DNA of 64,000 nt from an uncultured Bryobacterales bacterium (GTDB lineage: Bacteria > Acidobacteriota > Terriglobia > Bryobacterales > UBA6623): assembly GCA_958295955.1 (NCBI GenBank), contig OY282420.1:1564435-1628434 (forward strand), in the 5' to 3' direction. Below the pieces are notes generated by a model. It ran no database searches. It was given only the letters and a program-made list of their open reading frames with translations, and was not told the DNA's origin. The translations under genes were made by a program, and so were the position numbers. This document shows, one piece after another, positions 45,669 through 53,650 of this stretch. Positions within the stretch are counted from its first letter, which is position 1, and each line of letters starts with the position of its first letter.

Positions 45669-45857
45669 GAGCAGAGTCCGCGCACTGCTCCGGATGCGGA
45701 CTGCCGCTCGCGAATCGCCGCCGACATCCCCTTCGCCAACCGGTCGTACGCCCGCGCACCCGTGATACGATTATCTGGTGTTCGACACCCAGGCGATCGC
45801 CGACCGGCGGCGACCCTGCCACGCCTTTCCACACGACACCAACCGCACGCCACGCTG

Positions 45858-47227
45858 ATGCACGAGCGAGGGCGAAACCGACCTGACGCGAGTACGGCCG
45901 TGACAACCGCGAGCGCCATACGAACCAGTACCGGCAGTACTCGGGAAAAGAACCGGCTCAGGCCCGAAGATCGTGCCGTTCACGACTGGTATCGCTTCGT
46001 TCTCTCGTTCCCGTCGCACCTCGTGCGCGACTACCTCGACGCCTTCGGGGTTGATTCGACGCAAAGGGTGCTGGACCCGTTCTGCGGCACTGGAACGACG
46101 CTGGTTGAGTGTAAGAAACTCGGCATCCCGAGCGTCGGGATCGAGCGCAATCCGATGGCCGGGTTCGCAAGCCGCACCAAGCTGGACTGGAGCGTCGATC
46201 CCGACGCGCTCGTCAGCCACGCCGGGGAGATTGCCGTTCGGGCGCTCGACCGGCTCCAAGGGCAAGGAATCGACGACCTTGGGATAGCGCCCCTTTTTCA
46301 GGCGAATAACCCGCCAATCGCCGCCCTCCGGACGTTGCCTTCCGACCGCCTGAGCCTTCTGCTGAAGAACTCGATCAGCCCGCTGCCGCTTCACAAAACG
46401 CTGCTGCTGCTCGATATCCTGGAGCAGCGCCGTGATGACGCCGCCTACCCGCATGAACGACTCGCGCTCGCGGCTGCGCTCGTTTCAAAAATCGGCAACC
46501 TGCATTTCGGTCCGGAAGTCGGCGTCGGGCGAATCCAGGAGGACGCGCGGTCGTCGGTCCGTGGCTGAATCGCGTCAGAACGATGGGCGATGACCTCGCA
46601 ACGTTGCGGAAACAGGCCGGAGCCGAAGCCACTGTCCACCTTGCGGACGCGCGCCGCTTGGAGGAGTTTCTGGAGCCGTCGTCCATCGACGCAGTTATCA
46701 CCTCCCCGCCGTATCCCAACGAGAAAGACTACACACGGACGACCCGACTCGAAAGCGTGCTGCTCGGCTTCATCCGGGACAAACAGGATCTGCGAGCCCT
46801 GAAACAGGGATTCGTCCGGTCGAATACGCGAAGCGTGTACAAGGCGGATGCCGACGATGCCCTGGTCGCCGACCACGAAGGCATTCAGCGCATCGCCCGC
46901 CTCATCGAAGAGCGTCGTATCGAGCAGGGCAAGACGTCCGGTTTCGAACGCCAATATGCGCGAGTCACGAAGCTGTACTTCGGCGGCATGGTCCGGCACC
47001 TGGCCGGCCTCAGGAACAGTCTGCGTCCCGGCGCGAGGCTTGCTTACGTCGTCGGAGACCAGGCATCGTACTTGCGGGTCATGATCCGGACCGGGCGTAT
47101 CCTGGGCGAACTGGCGCAATCCCTTGGCTACGAGTTGACAGCTATCGACTTGTTCAGGACACGGATCGCAACGGCCGGCCGACAGTACTTGCGGGAAGAG
47201 GTCGTCCGGCTCCGCTGGCTGGGCTGA
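45858..47227 (+). pseudogene. DNA N4/N6-type methyltransferase gene split by a frameshift
   Basis: The first part (from ATG 45858) contains VLDPFCGTGTTLVECKKLG-PSVGIERNP, the SAM-binding motif I and following strand, and ends at a TGA at 46566-46568. The second part (ATG 46583 or upstream in frame) has IDAVITSPPYPNEKDYTR, catalytic motif IV of the alpha/beta-type amino-methyltransferases, and ends ...RLRWLG at 47227. Around 46545-46582 the second frame reads VVGPWLNRVRTMGDDLATLR, the natural link, so a single indel separates the halves. The order (SAM motif first, SPPY later) and size (~455 residues) fit restriction-linked methylases. It may be an assembly error, but neighbouring genes are also broken. 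Confidence 0.8.
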
Positions 47228-47254
47228 TACGAGTACCCGACAAGGCAGTTCACC

Positions 47255-47431
47255 ATGTCCAAGTCGAACGCGTACGCCACGATCATTGAAGAGATCTTCG
47301 CATCGAAGTTCGAGACGGGAATGACTCGAGTCGACTTCGAGAGAGCCGACATCACGGCAGCCGCCAAGCGGCGGGAGGCCGGTGAACAATCCGGCGCTCC
47401 GGCGCGAAGCGTTCTCCGATCGGGCTGTTAA
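47255..47431 (+). pseudogene. Possible N-terminal fragment of a restriction endonuclease
   Basis: 58 residues beginning MSKSNAYATIIEEIFASKF and continuing GMTRVDFERADITAAAKRR. This resembles the first helices of endonucleases that often follow such methylase genes (I recall the pattern YxxIIExIFxxxYxxG-x-VxFxRxDI), but the rest of the protein is missing. The last 15 codons look random. It ends one base past the stop of the convergent hisS gene, so a deletion likely fused the fragment to the hisS 3' end. The assignment is tentative. Confidence 0.4.
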
Positions 47432-48849
47432 GCGGCCGGCCGCTCCAGCAGGCGCTGCAGCGTTTCGACCAGCGCGGCGCGGGGAATTTCCTGCTGGCCG
47501 AAGCGGGCCGCCTTCCATTGCTCATGGCCGGCAATGCCGCTTGACCGCGCGCGGCCGACTTCCATTTCCTTGACGGTGACCATTCCGCGCGCCGCCTCGT
47601 CGGCGCCCATGATGAGCACGTACGGTATCTCCAGCCGGTCGGCGCGCTGTAGTTGCTTGCCGAGCTTTTTGGGCCGCCCGACGTTGATTTCCGTGCGAAT
47701 GCCGGCGCGGCGCAACTCGAAGGCGATTTGCAGGTACTCGGACATGAGCGCGCGGTCCATCGTGCTGACAAAAACCTGCGCCGTCGTCTTGCGCTGCGAG
47801 ACTTTGCCGAGATGCTCCAGGGCGGCGAGCAGGCGGTCGACGCCCAGCGACGCTCCCGTCGCGGGAACCGGCGGGCCGCCGAAACGGCTCACCAGATCAT
47901 CGTAGCGCCCGCCGCCGAAAACGGAGCCGAACTGCGGAGCGTCCAAGAGCACGGCCTCGAAAACGGGTCCGGTGTAGTAGGCCAAGCCGCGGGCAATGCC
48001 GAGATCGAGCATCACCCGGTCGCTGCGGTAGCCGAGCGTATCGAGATGCGACGAGATGCTCTCGACCGCCGCGAGTTGCTCGCCGCTGCCCGCGACATCG
48101 CGGAACTCGCCGCCCAACGTCTTGAGCACTTCGCCGCGGGTGTCGCCGGTAATCGAGAGAAAATCCTCGATTTTCGAGACTTGAGCGGAGGCCAGGCCGA
48201 GTCCGCGGACCGGCGCGCCGGATTCGTCCTCATAGCCTGCCGTAAGTTCCTTTTTGACCTTCTCCAGACCCAGCTTGTCGAGCTTGTCGAGGACGCGGAA
48301 GACGTCCGCCGCAAGGTCTTCGCCGATTCCGGCGTATCGGAGCAGCAGGTCGAGAATCTTCCGGCTGGAAAATTTCACCTTGTAGGGGCCGGCCTCGACC
48401 GCGTCGAGCGCATCGCAGATCACGGCGAGAATCTCGGTGTCCGCTATCTCCGACGGGGCGCCTACGGAATCGATATCGAACTGCGTGAACTGCCGGAAGC
48501 GGCCGGGCTGAGGCTTGTCCGCACGCCAGACTTGCGCGAGCTGGTAGCGCCGAAACGGCAATTCGATTTGCGCATACCGGCTGACGACGCGCGACAGCGG
48601 CACGGTCAGGTCGAAGCGCAGCCCGAGGGCTTCTTCCTCGGGGTTGACGACGCGGAAAATGGACTGCTGCGCCTCTTCGCCGGCGGAGCCGGAAAGGATA
48701 TCGAGGTACTCCACCGCCGGGGTTTCCAGCGGCGAGAACCCATAATTCTCATAGACGGCGCGGACCTTGCCGATCAATTGCCGGCGCGCCATTGCCGCTT
48801 GCGGCAGCAGATCCCGGAGTCCGCGAGAGAGACGGGGCTCGATCTTCAT
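47428..48849 (-). CDS. hisS: Histidyl-tRNA synthetase
   Basis: 473 residues, class II synthetase. Motif 2: RYQLAQVWRADKPQPGRFRQFTQFDID. HisRS-specific histidine-binding segment: LDLGIARGLAYYTGPVFE. Earlier, GLRFDLTVPLSRVVS (HisA-type motif) and PRLSRGLRDLLP at the start are diagnostic. The C-terminal anticodon-binding domain has AQVFVSTM and IRTEINVGRPKKLGKQLQRAD. All look intact. It is convergent with the broken methylase patch; their stops overlap. Confidence 0.95.
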   Translation of the reverse strand: MKIEPRLSRGLRDLLPQAAMARRQLIGKVRAVYENYGFSPLETPAVEYLDILSGSAGEEAQQSIFRVVNPEEEALGLRFDLTVPLSRVVSRYAQIELPFRRYQLAQVWRADKPQPGRFRQFTQFDIDSVGAPSEIADTEILAVICDALDAVEAGPYKVKFSSRKILDLLLRYAGIGEDLAADVFRVLDKLDKLGLEKVKKELTAGYEDESGAPVRGLGLASAQVSKIEDFLSITGDTRGEVLKTLGGEFRDVAGSGEQLAAVESISSHLDTLGYRSDRVMLDLGIARGLAYYTGPVFEAVLLDAPQFGSVFGGGRYDDLVSRFGGPPVPATGASLGVDRLLAALEHLGKVSQRKTTAQVFVSTMDRALMSEYLQIAFELRRAGIRTEINVGRPKKLGKQLQRADRLEIPYVLIMGADEAARGMVTVKEMEVGRARSSGIAGHEQWKAARFGQQEIPRAALVETLQRLLERPAA

Positions 48850-49041
48850 GACCGGAGAATTTTCTAAGGTATCATGCCGTCTCCCGGCCTGAAGGATAAA
48901 CGTGGAAACCGTAACCGGACGCCGCGATGGAACGCCTTAAGCCGCATGTTGAAGATCCGCCCGCGGGCTCCTATGCTAGGCTGATGGTGCAGCCCTTTGC
49001 GGAAGCAGAATCGACAAATAGGGTTTCGAGGTATCCGAATC

Positions 49042-49956
49042 ATGAAAACGACATGCAGAGTTTTATCGGCGGCCTGCGTTGCTTGCGCGGTCGTCTGGGG
49101 CGCCGGTTTCTGGGAGAAGACGGAATTCACCCATTGGAGCGGTAAGGAAGTGAATAAAATGCTGACGAACTCGCCTTGGGCGAAGCGAGTCACCATACCC
49201 TTGGGCGCGCCCATGGCCACCACCGGCGGCGGCGGAGGCAGACGCGGTGGCGGAGGCGGCGGAGGCGGCGGCGGCATTCCCGGCGGCGGAGGAGGAGGCG
49301 GCGGCGGCAGACGCGGCGGCGGCGGCAATGCCAATATGCCCGCCGCGCCGCCGCCGATGCACCTGACGGTTCGCTTCCGTTCGGCGCTGCCGATCAAGCA
49401 GAGCCTGGTCAAGGGCAACATGAGCGAGAGCACGGAACTGACGCCCGAGATGAACCAGTTCCTTGACCGCGAAGAGACACACTACGTTGTGACGGTTGAC
49501 CGCCTGCCGCAGCAACTGTCGCGCATGGGTCAAAACCCGGACGCTCTGATCGGAACTGCGGTGTTGCGCCGCAAAGGGAAAGCGGATTTGGCGGCGGAGA
49601 AGGTCGAAGTGCAGACCGGGGGCCAAGTGACTCGTTTCTACTACTTTTTCCCGCGCACGGAAGAAATCAGTCTCGCCGACAAGGAAGTCGAGTTCTTCAT
49701 GAAGCTCCAGCGGCCGGGGGGCGCGGGTCAACGCGGCGGCGGGCGAGCGGGCCGTGAAGGCGGCGCCGGCGGAGGCGGAGGCGGTGCCAGCGCCGGCGGC
49801 CGCGGAGGCGGCGCCGGGAGCGGCGCCGGGGGCGGACGGCCCGGAGCAGCCGGAGGGAGCCGCGGGGGCGGCGCAGCCTTCGCCCTGTTCGGCAAGGAAA
49901 TCAAGCGCAAGTTCAAGCTGAAGGATATGGTCTATAACGGAACGCTTGCGTTGTAA
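49042..49956 (+). CDS. Glycine-rich exported protein of unknown function
   Basis: About 304 residues from the ATG at 49042 (MKTTCRVLSAACVACAVVWG is a signal or lipoprotein-type leader); the frame is open to 48997. A conserved start to the mature part, FWEKTEFTHWSGKEVNKMLTNSPWAK, resembles exported proteins I know only as hypothetical in acidobacteria. Then comes a Gly/Arg tract (about 73-110), a ~130-residue beta-rich central domain (LTVRFRSALPIKQSL, HYVVTVDRLPQQL, TRFYYFFPRTEEISL), a second Gly/Ala/Arg tract, and a C-terminal FALFGKEIKRKFKLKDMVYNG. The tracts are low-complexity GGC/GGA repeats that probably vary in length. Confidence 0.65.
   Translation: MKTTCRVLSAACVACAVVWGAGFWEKTEFTHWSGKEVNKMLTNSPWAKRVTIPLGAPMATTGGGGGRRGGGGGGGGGGIPGGGGGGGGGRRGGGGNANMPAAPPPMHLTVRFRSALPIKQSLVKGNMSESTELTPEMNQFLDREETHYVVTVDRLPQQLSRMGQNPDALIGTAVLRRKGKADLAAEKVEVQTGGQVTRFYYFFPRTEEISLADKEVEFFMKLQRPGGAGQRGGGRAGREGGAGGGGGGASAGGRGGGAGSGAGGGRPGAAGGSRGGGAAFALFGKEIKRKFKLKDMVYNGTLAL
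49221..49326 (+). repeat. GGC/GGA simple-sequence tract (poly-glycine/arginine)
   Basis: Nearly uninterrupted GGN codons with occasional AGA/CGC give runs such as GGGGGRRGGGGGGGG. A second, more mixed tract spans about 49726-49875. These are likely slippage-prone. Confidence 0.75.
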
Positions 49957-50024
49957 GGCCACAAGCCGCGGACATCCGTTCCGCCGCCAAATCCGCTTGA
50001 AAATTGTGCGCGGCTGCTCTGCGC

Positions 50025-51992
50025 TTACACGCGGGCGAGCTCGATCAGACCGAGGGACGTGTTCAGCTTCGTAACGGTGAAGGTATGGACCGAGCCGGCC
50101 GTCAGGGGCTCCGCAGCGGGCTTCCGATCCCCGCCTCCACCCTTCCAGGCGGCTGCGAGCATCGACGTCATCGACGAAAGATCGGCGGCGGCTCCCGGTC
50201 GGCCCTGCGGCGGCGGTCCGGCTTTTGCCTGCAAGGGGCAACTCCCGGTAACGCCTTCGCCGAGCTCAACGATCGCCTCGTTCTTGCGGACTTCGACAAC
50301 GCGTCCGTTAATCTTGTCGCCGACCTGAACTTCGCTCATGAAGCTCTCTTTCTCTGTCGGCTCCAATTGCTTCATGCCGAGTTTCAGACGCCGCTTTTCG
50401 CGGTCGATCTCGAGTACTTTGACGCGGACTTCCCGGCCTTCCCGCAAAACCTCGCCGGGACTGTTCAGGCGCCGCTCCGCGGTGATGTCGGAAATGTGCA
50501 GCAGCCCGTCCATGCCCTCGAAGATCTCGACGAAGGCGCCGAAAGGGGCGATTTTGCTTACTTTTCCGGTGGTTGCCGTGCCGACCGGATAGTCCTTCTC
50601 GACGCGCTCCCAGGGATCGCCCAAAGCCTGCTTCAACCCCAGCGCGATGCGTTTCTCGGCGATTTTCATATCGAGAACGACAACTTCCACCACGTCGCCC
50701 ACCTTGACGACCTCGCTGGGGTGGCGGACTCGCCGATTCCAGGCCATTTCCGAAACGTGAACGAGGCCGTCGATGCCCGGCTCCACCTCGACAAACGCGC
50801 CGAAGTCTTTCAAGCGGGTCACGGCGCCGCGGATGCGGTCGCCGGGACGGAGCTTATCGGCGATCACGGTCCACGGGTCGGGCTGCAATTGCTTGAGGCC
50901 GACCGAGATGCGCTTGCCGTCCTCTTCGATCTCGAGCACCTTGACCTCGATTTGCTGCCCTTCGCGCAGAACATCCGCCGGATCGTGGACGCGATGCCAG
51001 GCGATGTCGCTGACGTGCAGCAAGCCGTCGACGCCGCCCAGATCTACAAACGCTCCGAATTTCCGCATGTTGCGCACGACGGCCGGCACGGCATCGCCGG
51101 GTTTCAGTCCGGCCAAGGTTTCGAGCCGCCGATTCGCGCGTTCCTCTTCCAGAACAATCCTGCGGTCGAGGACGACGTTGCGCTCCTCTTCGTCGAGTTG
51201 CACGATGCGGGCCTGTATCTCTTTGCCGACGAGCGCCTGGAGTCCTTCATCGGTGCGCTCTCCCGATCTCGATCCCGGCAGGAACGCCCGCACGCCGACA
51301 TCGACGACAAGGCCCCCCCGCACCGCTTCGCTGACTTTGCCGACAACGTTCCCACCCGAGGCGAACGCCGCTTCGAGTTGCGTCCATCCCTTGGGCCGCT
51401 GCGCCTTGAGGCTTTGCAGCAAGAGGTAGCCTTCGGCAGAAGTTCCGCTGATCGTGACCTCGATCTTGTCGCCGACTTGCAGCGGCTCCGCGTCCTCGTC
51501 TCCTTGCGCGAGCGGCAGGAACGCCTCGGATTTGCGGCCGATATCGACAAAAACGCCGTCGGCGCGAAGCCCCGCGACAATGCCGGCAAGCACGCCGGGC
51601 GCAGACGCTTCCTCCCGCGCGGGCGAAGGAGAAACCGCGCCGGAGCGGACGATATCGCCGTACTCCACCTCGTCGGGAATCTCGAAGTCTTCATCGTCAT
51701 CCTCGTCCCCGCCGGGCAGAGCGGCGCCCGGCAATGCGGGGCCGGCGTCTGCTGCGGAGGGCTCGGAGCTTTGCGCGGCGGCGGGCGGCGGCTCGGCAGC
51801 GGCCGCCGGAGAATCCGCCGTTAGTCTCTCTTCGCTCCCCGCTGCTTCCAGGACGGGCGGCGGGCCCGCCGCTTCCACCGGCTCCACGGCCGGTTCGGGT
51901 TCCGATTCGGGCTGCACGGGCGAGGGCGGAACATCTTCAACCGCGGGTCGATGCGGCAACTCCGGGGGGAGCGGGTTCACAGGATTCTCCAT
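50025..51992 (-). CDS. rpsA: S1 RNA-binding-domain protein (30S ribosomal protein S1-like)
   Basis: 655 residues from the ATG at 51992; the open frame upstream overlaps enolase and has no homology. An N-terminal ~115-residue extension is rich in Pro, Glu and Ala and ends in an acidic patch. Six S1 domains follow: ASAPGVLAGIVAGLRADGVF, GNVVGKVSEAVRGG, AVVRNMRKFGAFVDLGGVDG, RGAVTRLKDFGAFVEVEPGIDG, GKVSKIAPFGAFVEIFEGMDG and a last divergent one (NGRVVEVRKNEAIVELG). Domains 3-5 are most canonical (FGAFV...GL-H-S). This is the layout of ribosomal protein S1, which helps mRNA bind to the 30S subunit. A C-terminal tail of ~80 residues is atypical. Confidence 0.8.
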   Translation of the reverse strand: MENPVNPLPPELPHRPAVEDVPPSPVQPESEPEPAVEPVEAAGPPPVLEAAGSEERLTADSPAAAAEPPPAAAQSSEPSAADAGPALPGAALPGGDEDDDEDFEIPDEVEYGDIVRSGAVSPSPAREEASAPGVLAGIVAGLRADGVFVDIGRKSEAFLPLAQGDEDAEPLQVGDKIEVTISGTSAEGYLLLQSLKAQRPKGWTQLEAAFASGGNVVGKVSEAVRGGLVVDVGVRAFLPGSRSGERTDEGLQALVGKEIQARIVQLDEEERNVVLDRRIVLEEERANRRLETLAGLKPGDAVPAVVRNMRKFGAFVDLGGVDGLLHVSDIAWHRVHDPADVLREGQQIEVKVLEIEEDGKRISVGLKQLQPDPWTVIADKLRPGDRIRGAVTRLKDFGAFVEVEPGIDGLVHVSEMAWNRRVRHPSEVVKVGDVVEVVVLDMKIAEKRIALGLKQALGDPWERVEKDYPVGTATTGKVSKIAPFGAFVEIFEGMDGLLHISDITAERRLNSPGEVLREGREVRVKVLEIDREKRRLKLGMKQLEPTEKESFMSEVQVGDKINGRVVEVRKNEAIVELGEGVTGSCPLQAKAGPPPQGRPGAAADLSSMTSMLAAAWKGGGGDRKPAAEPLTAGSVHTFTVTKLNTSLGLIELARV

Positions 51993-52095
51993 GGAAACGA
52001 ATCTTTTTATTTTCCCACAGCAGCCGGGATCGGATATTTTGCCGGCGGCGGCCATGCCGCGGTCCCGGCAAAACGGATTCCGCCGAGGCCTGCGG

Positions 52096-53382
52096 TTAAA
52101 GCCAGCGGCGGAACGCTCCGCTTCCGGCGTAGCAGGCGTTGCCGCCAAGCTCGGCCTCGATTTCCAGCAGCCGGTTGTATTTCGCGACGCGGTCGCTGCG
52201 GCAGGTCGAACCGGTCTTGATCTGGCCGCCGCCGCAAGCCACCGCCAGGTCCGCGATCGTCGTGTCGGCAGTTTCGCCGGAACGATGCGAAATGATAAAC
52301 GTGTATCCGTTGTCACGAGCCATCTCGATGCAATCCAGAGTTTCGGTCACCGTGCCGATCTGGTTGAGCTTGATCAGGATGGAGTTGGCCAACCCGTCGT
52401 CGATGCCGGAGTGGAATATCTGCGGATTGGTGACGAACAGATCGTCGCCGACAAGCTGTATCTTGTCCCCAAGCTTCGCCGTGGCCGACTTCCAGCCGTC
52501 ATGATCGATCTCCGAAAAACCGTCTTCGAGCGAGATCAGCGGGTACTTGCCGGCCCAGTCGAGCCACATTGCAGCGATCTCTTGCGCGCTGCGGCTGCTG
52601 TTGTCGGACTGGTCGAAAACATAGCGTCCGTCCTTGAAAAACTCGCTCGCAGCGGCGTCCAGGCCGATGCATACCTCGCCGCCGGGCTTGTATCCGGCCT
52701 TTTCGACGGCTTCGACGAGCAGTTCCATCGGCTCCTCATTCGACTTGAGCTCGGGCGCAAAGCCGCCTTCGTCTCCGACTGCCGTGCCGTAGCCTTTCGA
52801 CTTCAAGATGCTTTTGAGCGTGTGGAAAATTTCCGCGGCGGCGCGCAGTCCTGCGGAAAACGTCGGCAGGCCGATCGGCAGGATCATGAACTCCTGAATA
52901 TCAACGTTGTTGTCGGCATGCTGCCCGCCGTTCATGATGTTGAACATCGGTACCGGCAGGATGTAGCTCTCGCGGTCGGCCAAGCGGCGGTACAGCGGGA
53001 TCCCCAACTCCGCCGCCCGCGCGCGGGCTACCGCGATGGAGACGCCCAGCAGCGCGTTCGCTCCGAGGCGTCCCTTGTTCGGCGTACCGTCGAGCGCGAT
53101 GAGATTTTCGTCGAGCCCGCGCTGGTCGCCGGCGTCGAAACCCTTGAGCGTGTCGAGAATTTCCCCGTTCACGTTGGCCACTGCTTGGGAAACGCCCTTG
53201 CCCAAGTAGCGGCTCTTGTCGCCGTCGCGCAACTCGACGGCTTCATGGATGCCGGTCGACGCTCCGGACGGAACCCGCGCCGCGCCGCGCGCGCCGGACG
53301 CCAGCAGCGCATCGACTTGAACGGTCGGATTGCCGCGCGAGTCCAGAATTTCCAAAGCGCGAAGGCGGTCGATTGCAGACAT
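52096..53382 (-). CDS. eno: Enolase
   Basis: 428 residues. It converts 2-phosphoglycerate to phosphoenolpyruvate in glycolysis. Signatures: [72 protein letters not shown] (metal Glu/Asp), [25 protein letters not shown] (catalytic Lys) and [18 protein letters not shown]. All metal and catalytic residues are present. A GGAGAGGA ribosome-binding site precedes the ATG. It is followed 103 bases later by the S1-domain gene on the same strand. Confidence 0.97.
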   Translation of the reverse strand: MSAIDRLRALEILDSRGNPTVQVDALLASGARGAARVPSGASTGIHEAVELRDGDKSRYLGKGVSQAVANVNGEILDTLKGFDAGDQRGLDENLIALDGTPNKGRLGANALLGVSIAVARARAAELGIPLYRRLADRESYILPVPMFNIMNGGQHADNNVDIQEFMILPIGLPTFSAGLRAAAEIFHTLKSILKSKGYGTAVGDEGGFAPELKSNEEPMELLVEAVEKAGYKPGGEVCIGLDAAASEFFKDGRYVFDQSDNSSRSAQEIAAMWLDWAGKYPLISLEDGFSEIDHDGWKSATAKLGDKIQLVGDDLFVTNPQIFHSGIDDGLANSILIKLNQIGTVTETLDCIEMARDNGYTFIISHRSGETADTTIADLAVACGGGQIKTGSTCRSDRVAKYNRLLEIEAELGGNACYAGSGAFRRWL

Positions 53383-53650
53383 GGATTCCTCTCCAACGCC
53401 GCGTCCGCCCGTATCGAGCAGCCCGCGACAAGAAATTTTTCGGGAACAAGGGGGCGCGAGGACGCCGTCGGCCCGGCGCGGTCAACTTCTCAGGTTAACA
53501 TGTCGAACGCCGACGGATTCACACCGACGGGTTCACAGGGAGCAGCCCGGTCCGGCTATCCCCTGAGCGAAGGAAAACGACGGTCACCGTATCGCTGCGC
53601 GGATAGCGTGCGTCGTCGTGGCGCTTCCACATAAAAAACGGGCCGGCCTC

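Noticed and set aside
49221-49326. CRISPR-like or tandem array in the glycine tract
   Set aside because: It is simple GGN codon repetition inside a reading frame, without spaced repeats.
51993-52316. Upstream extension of the S1-domain protein
   Set aside because: It overlaps the end of enolase and is Arg/Ala-rich; an ATG with a normal N-terminus is at 51992.
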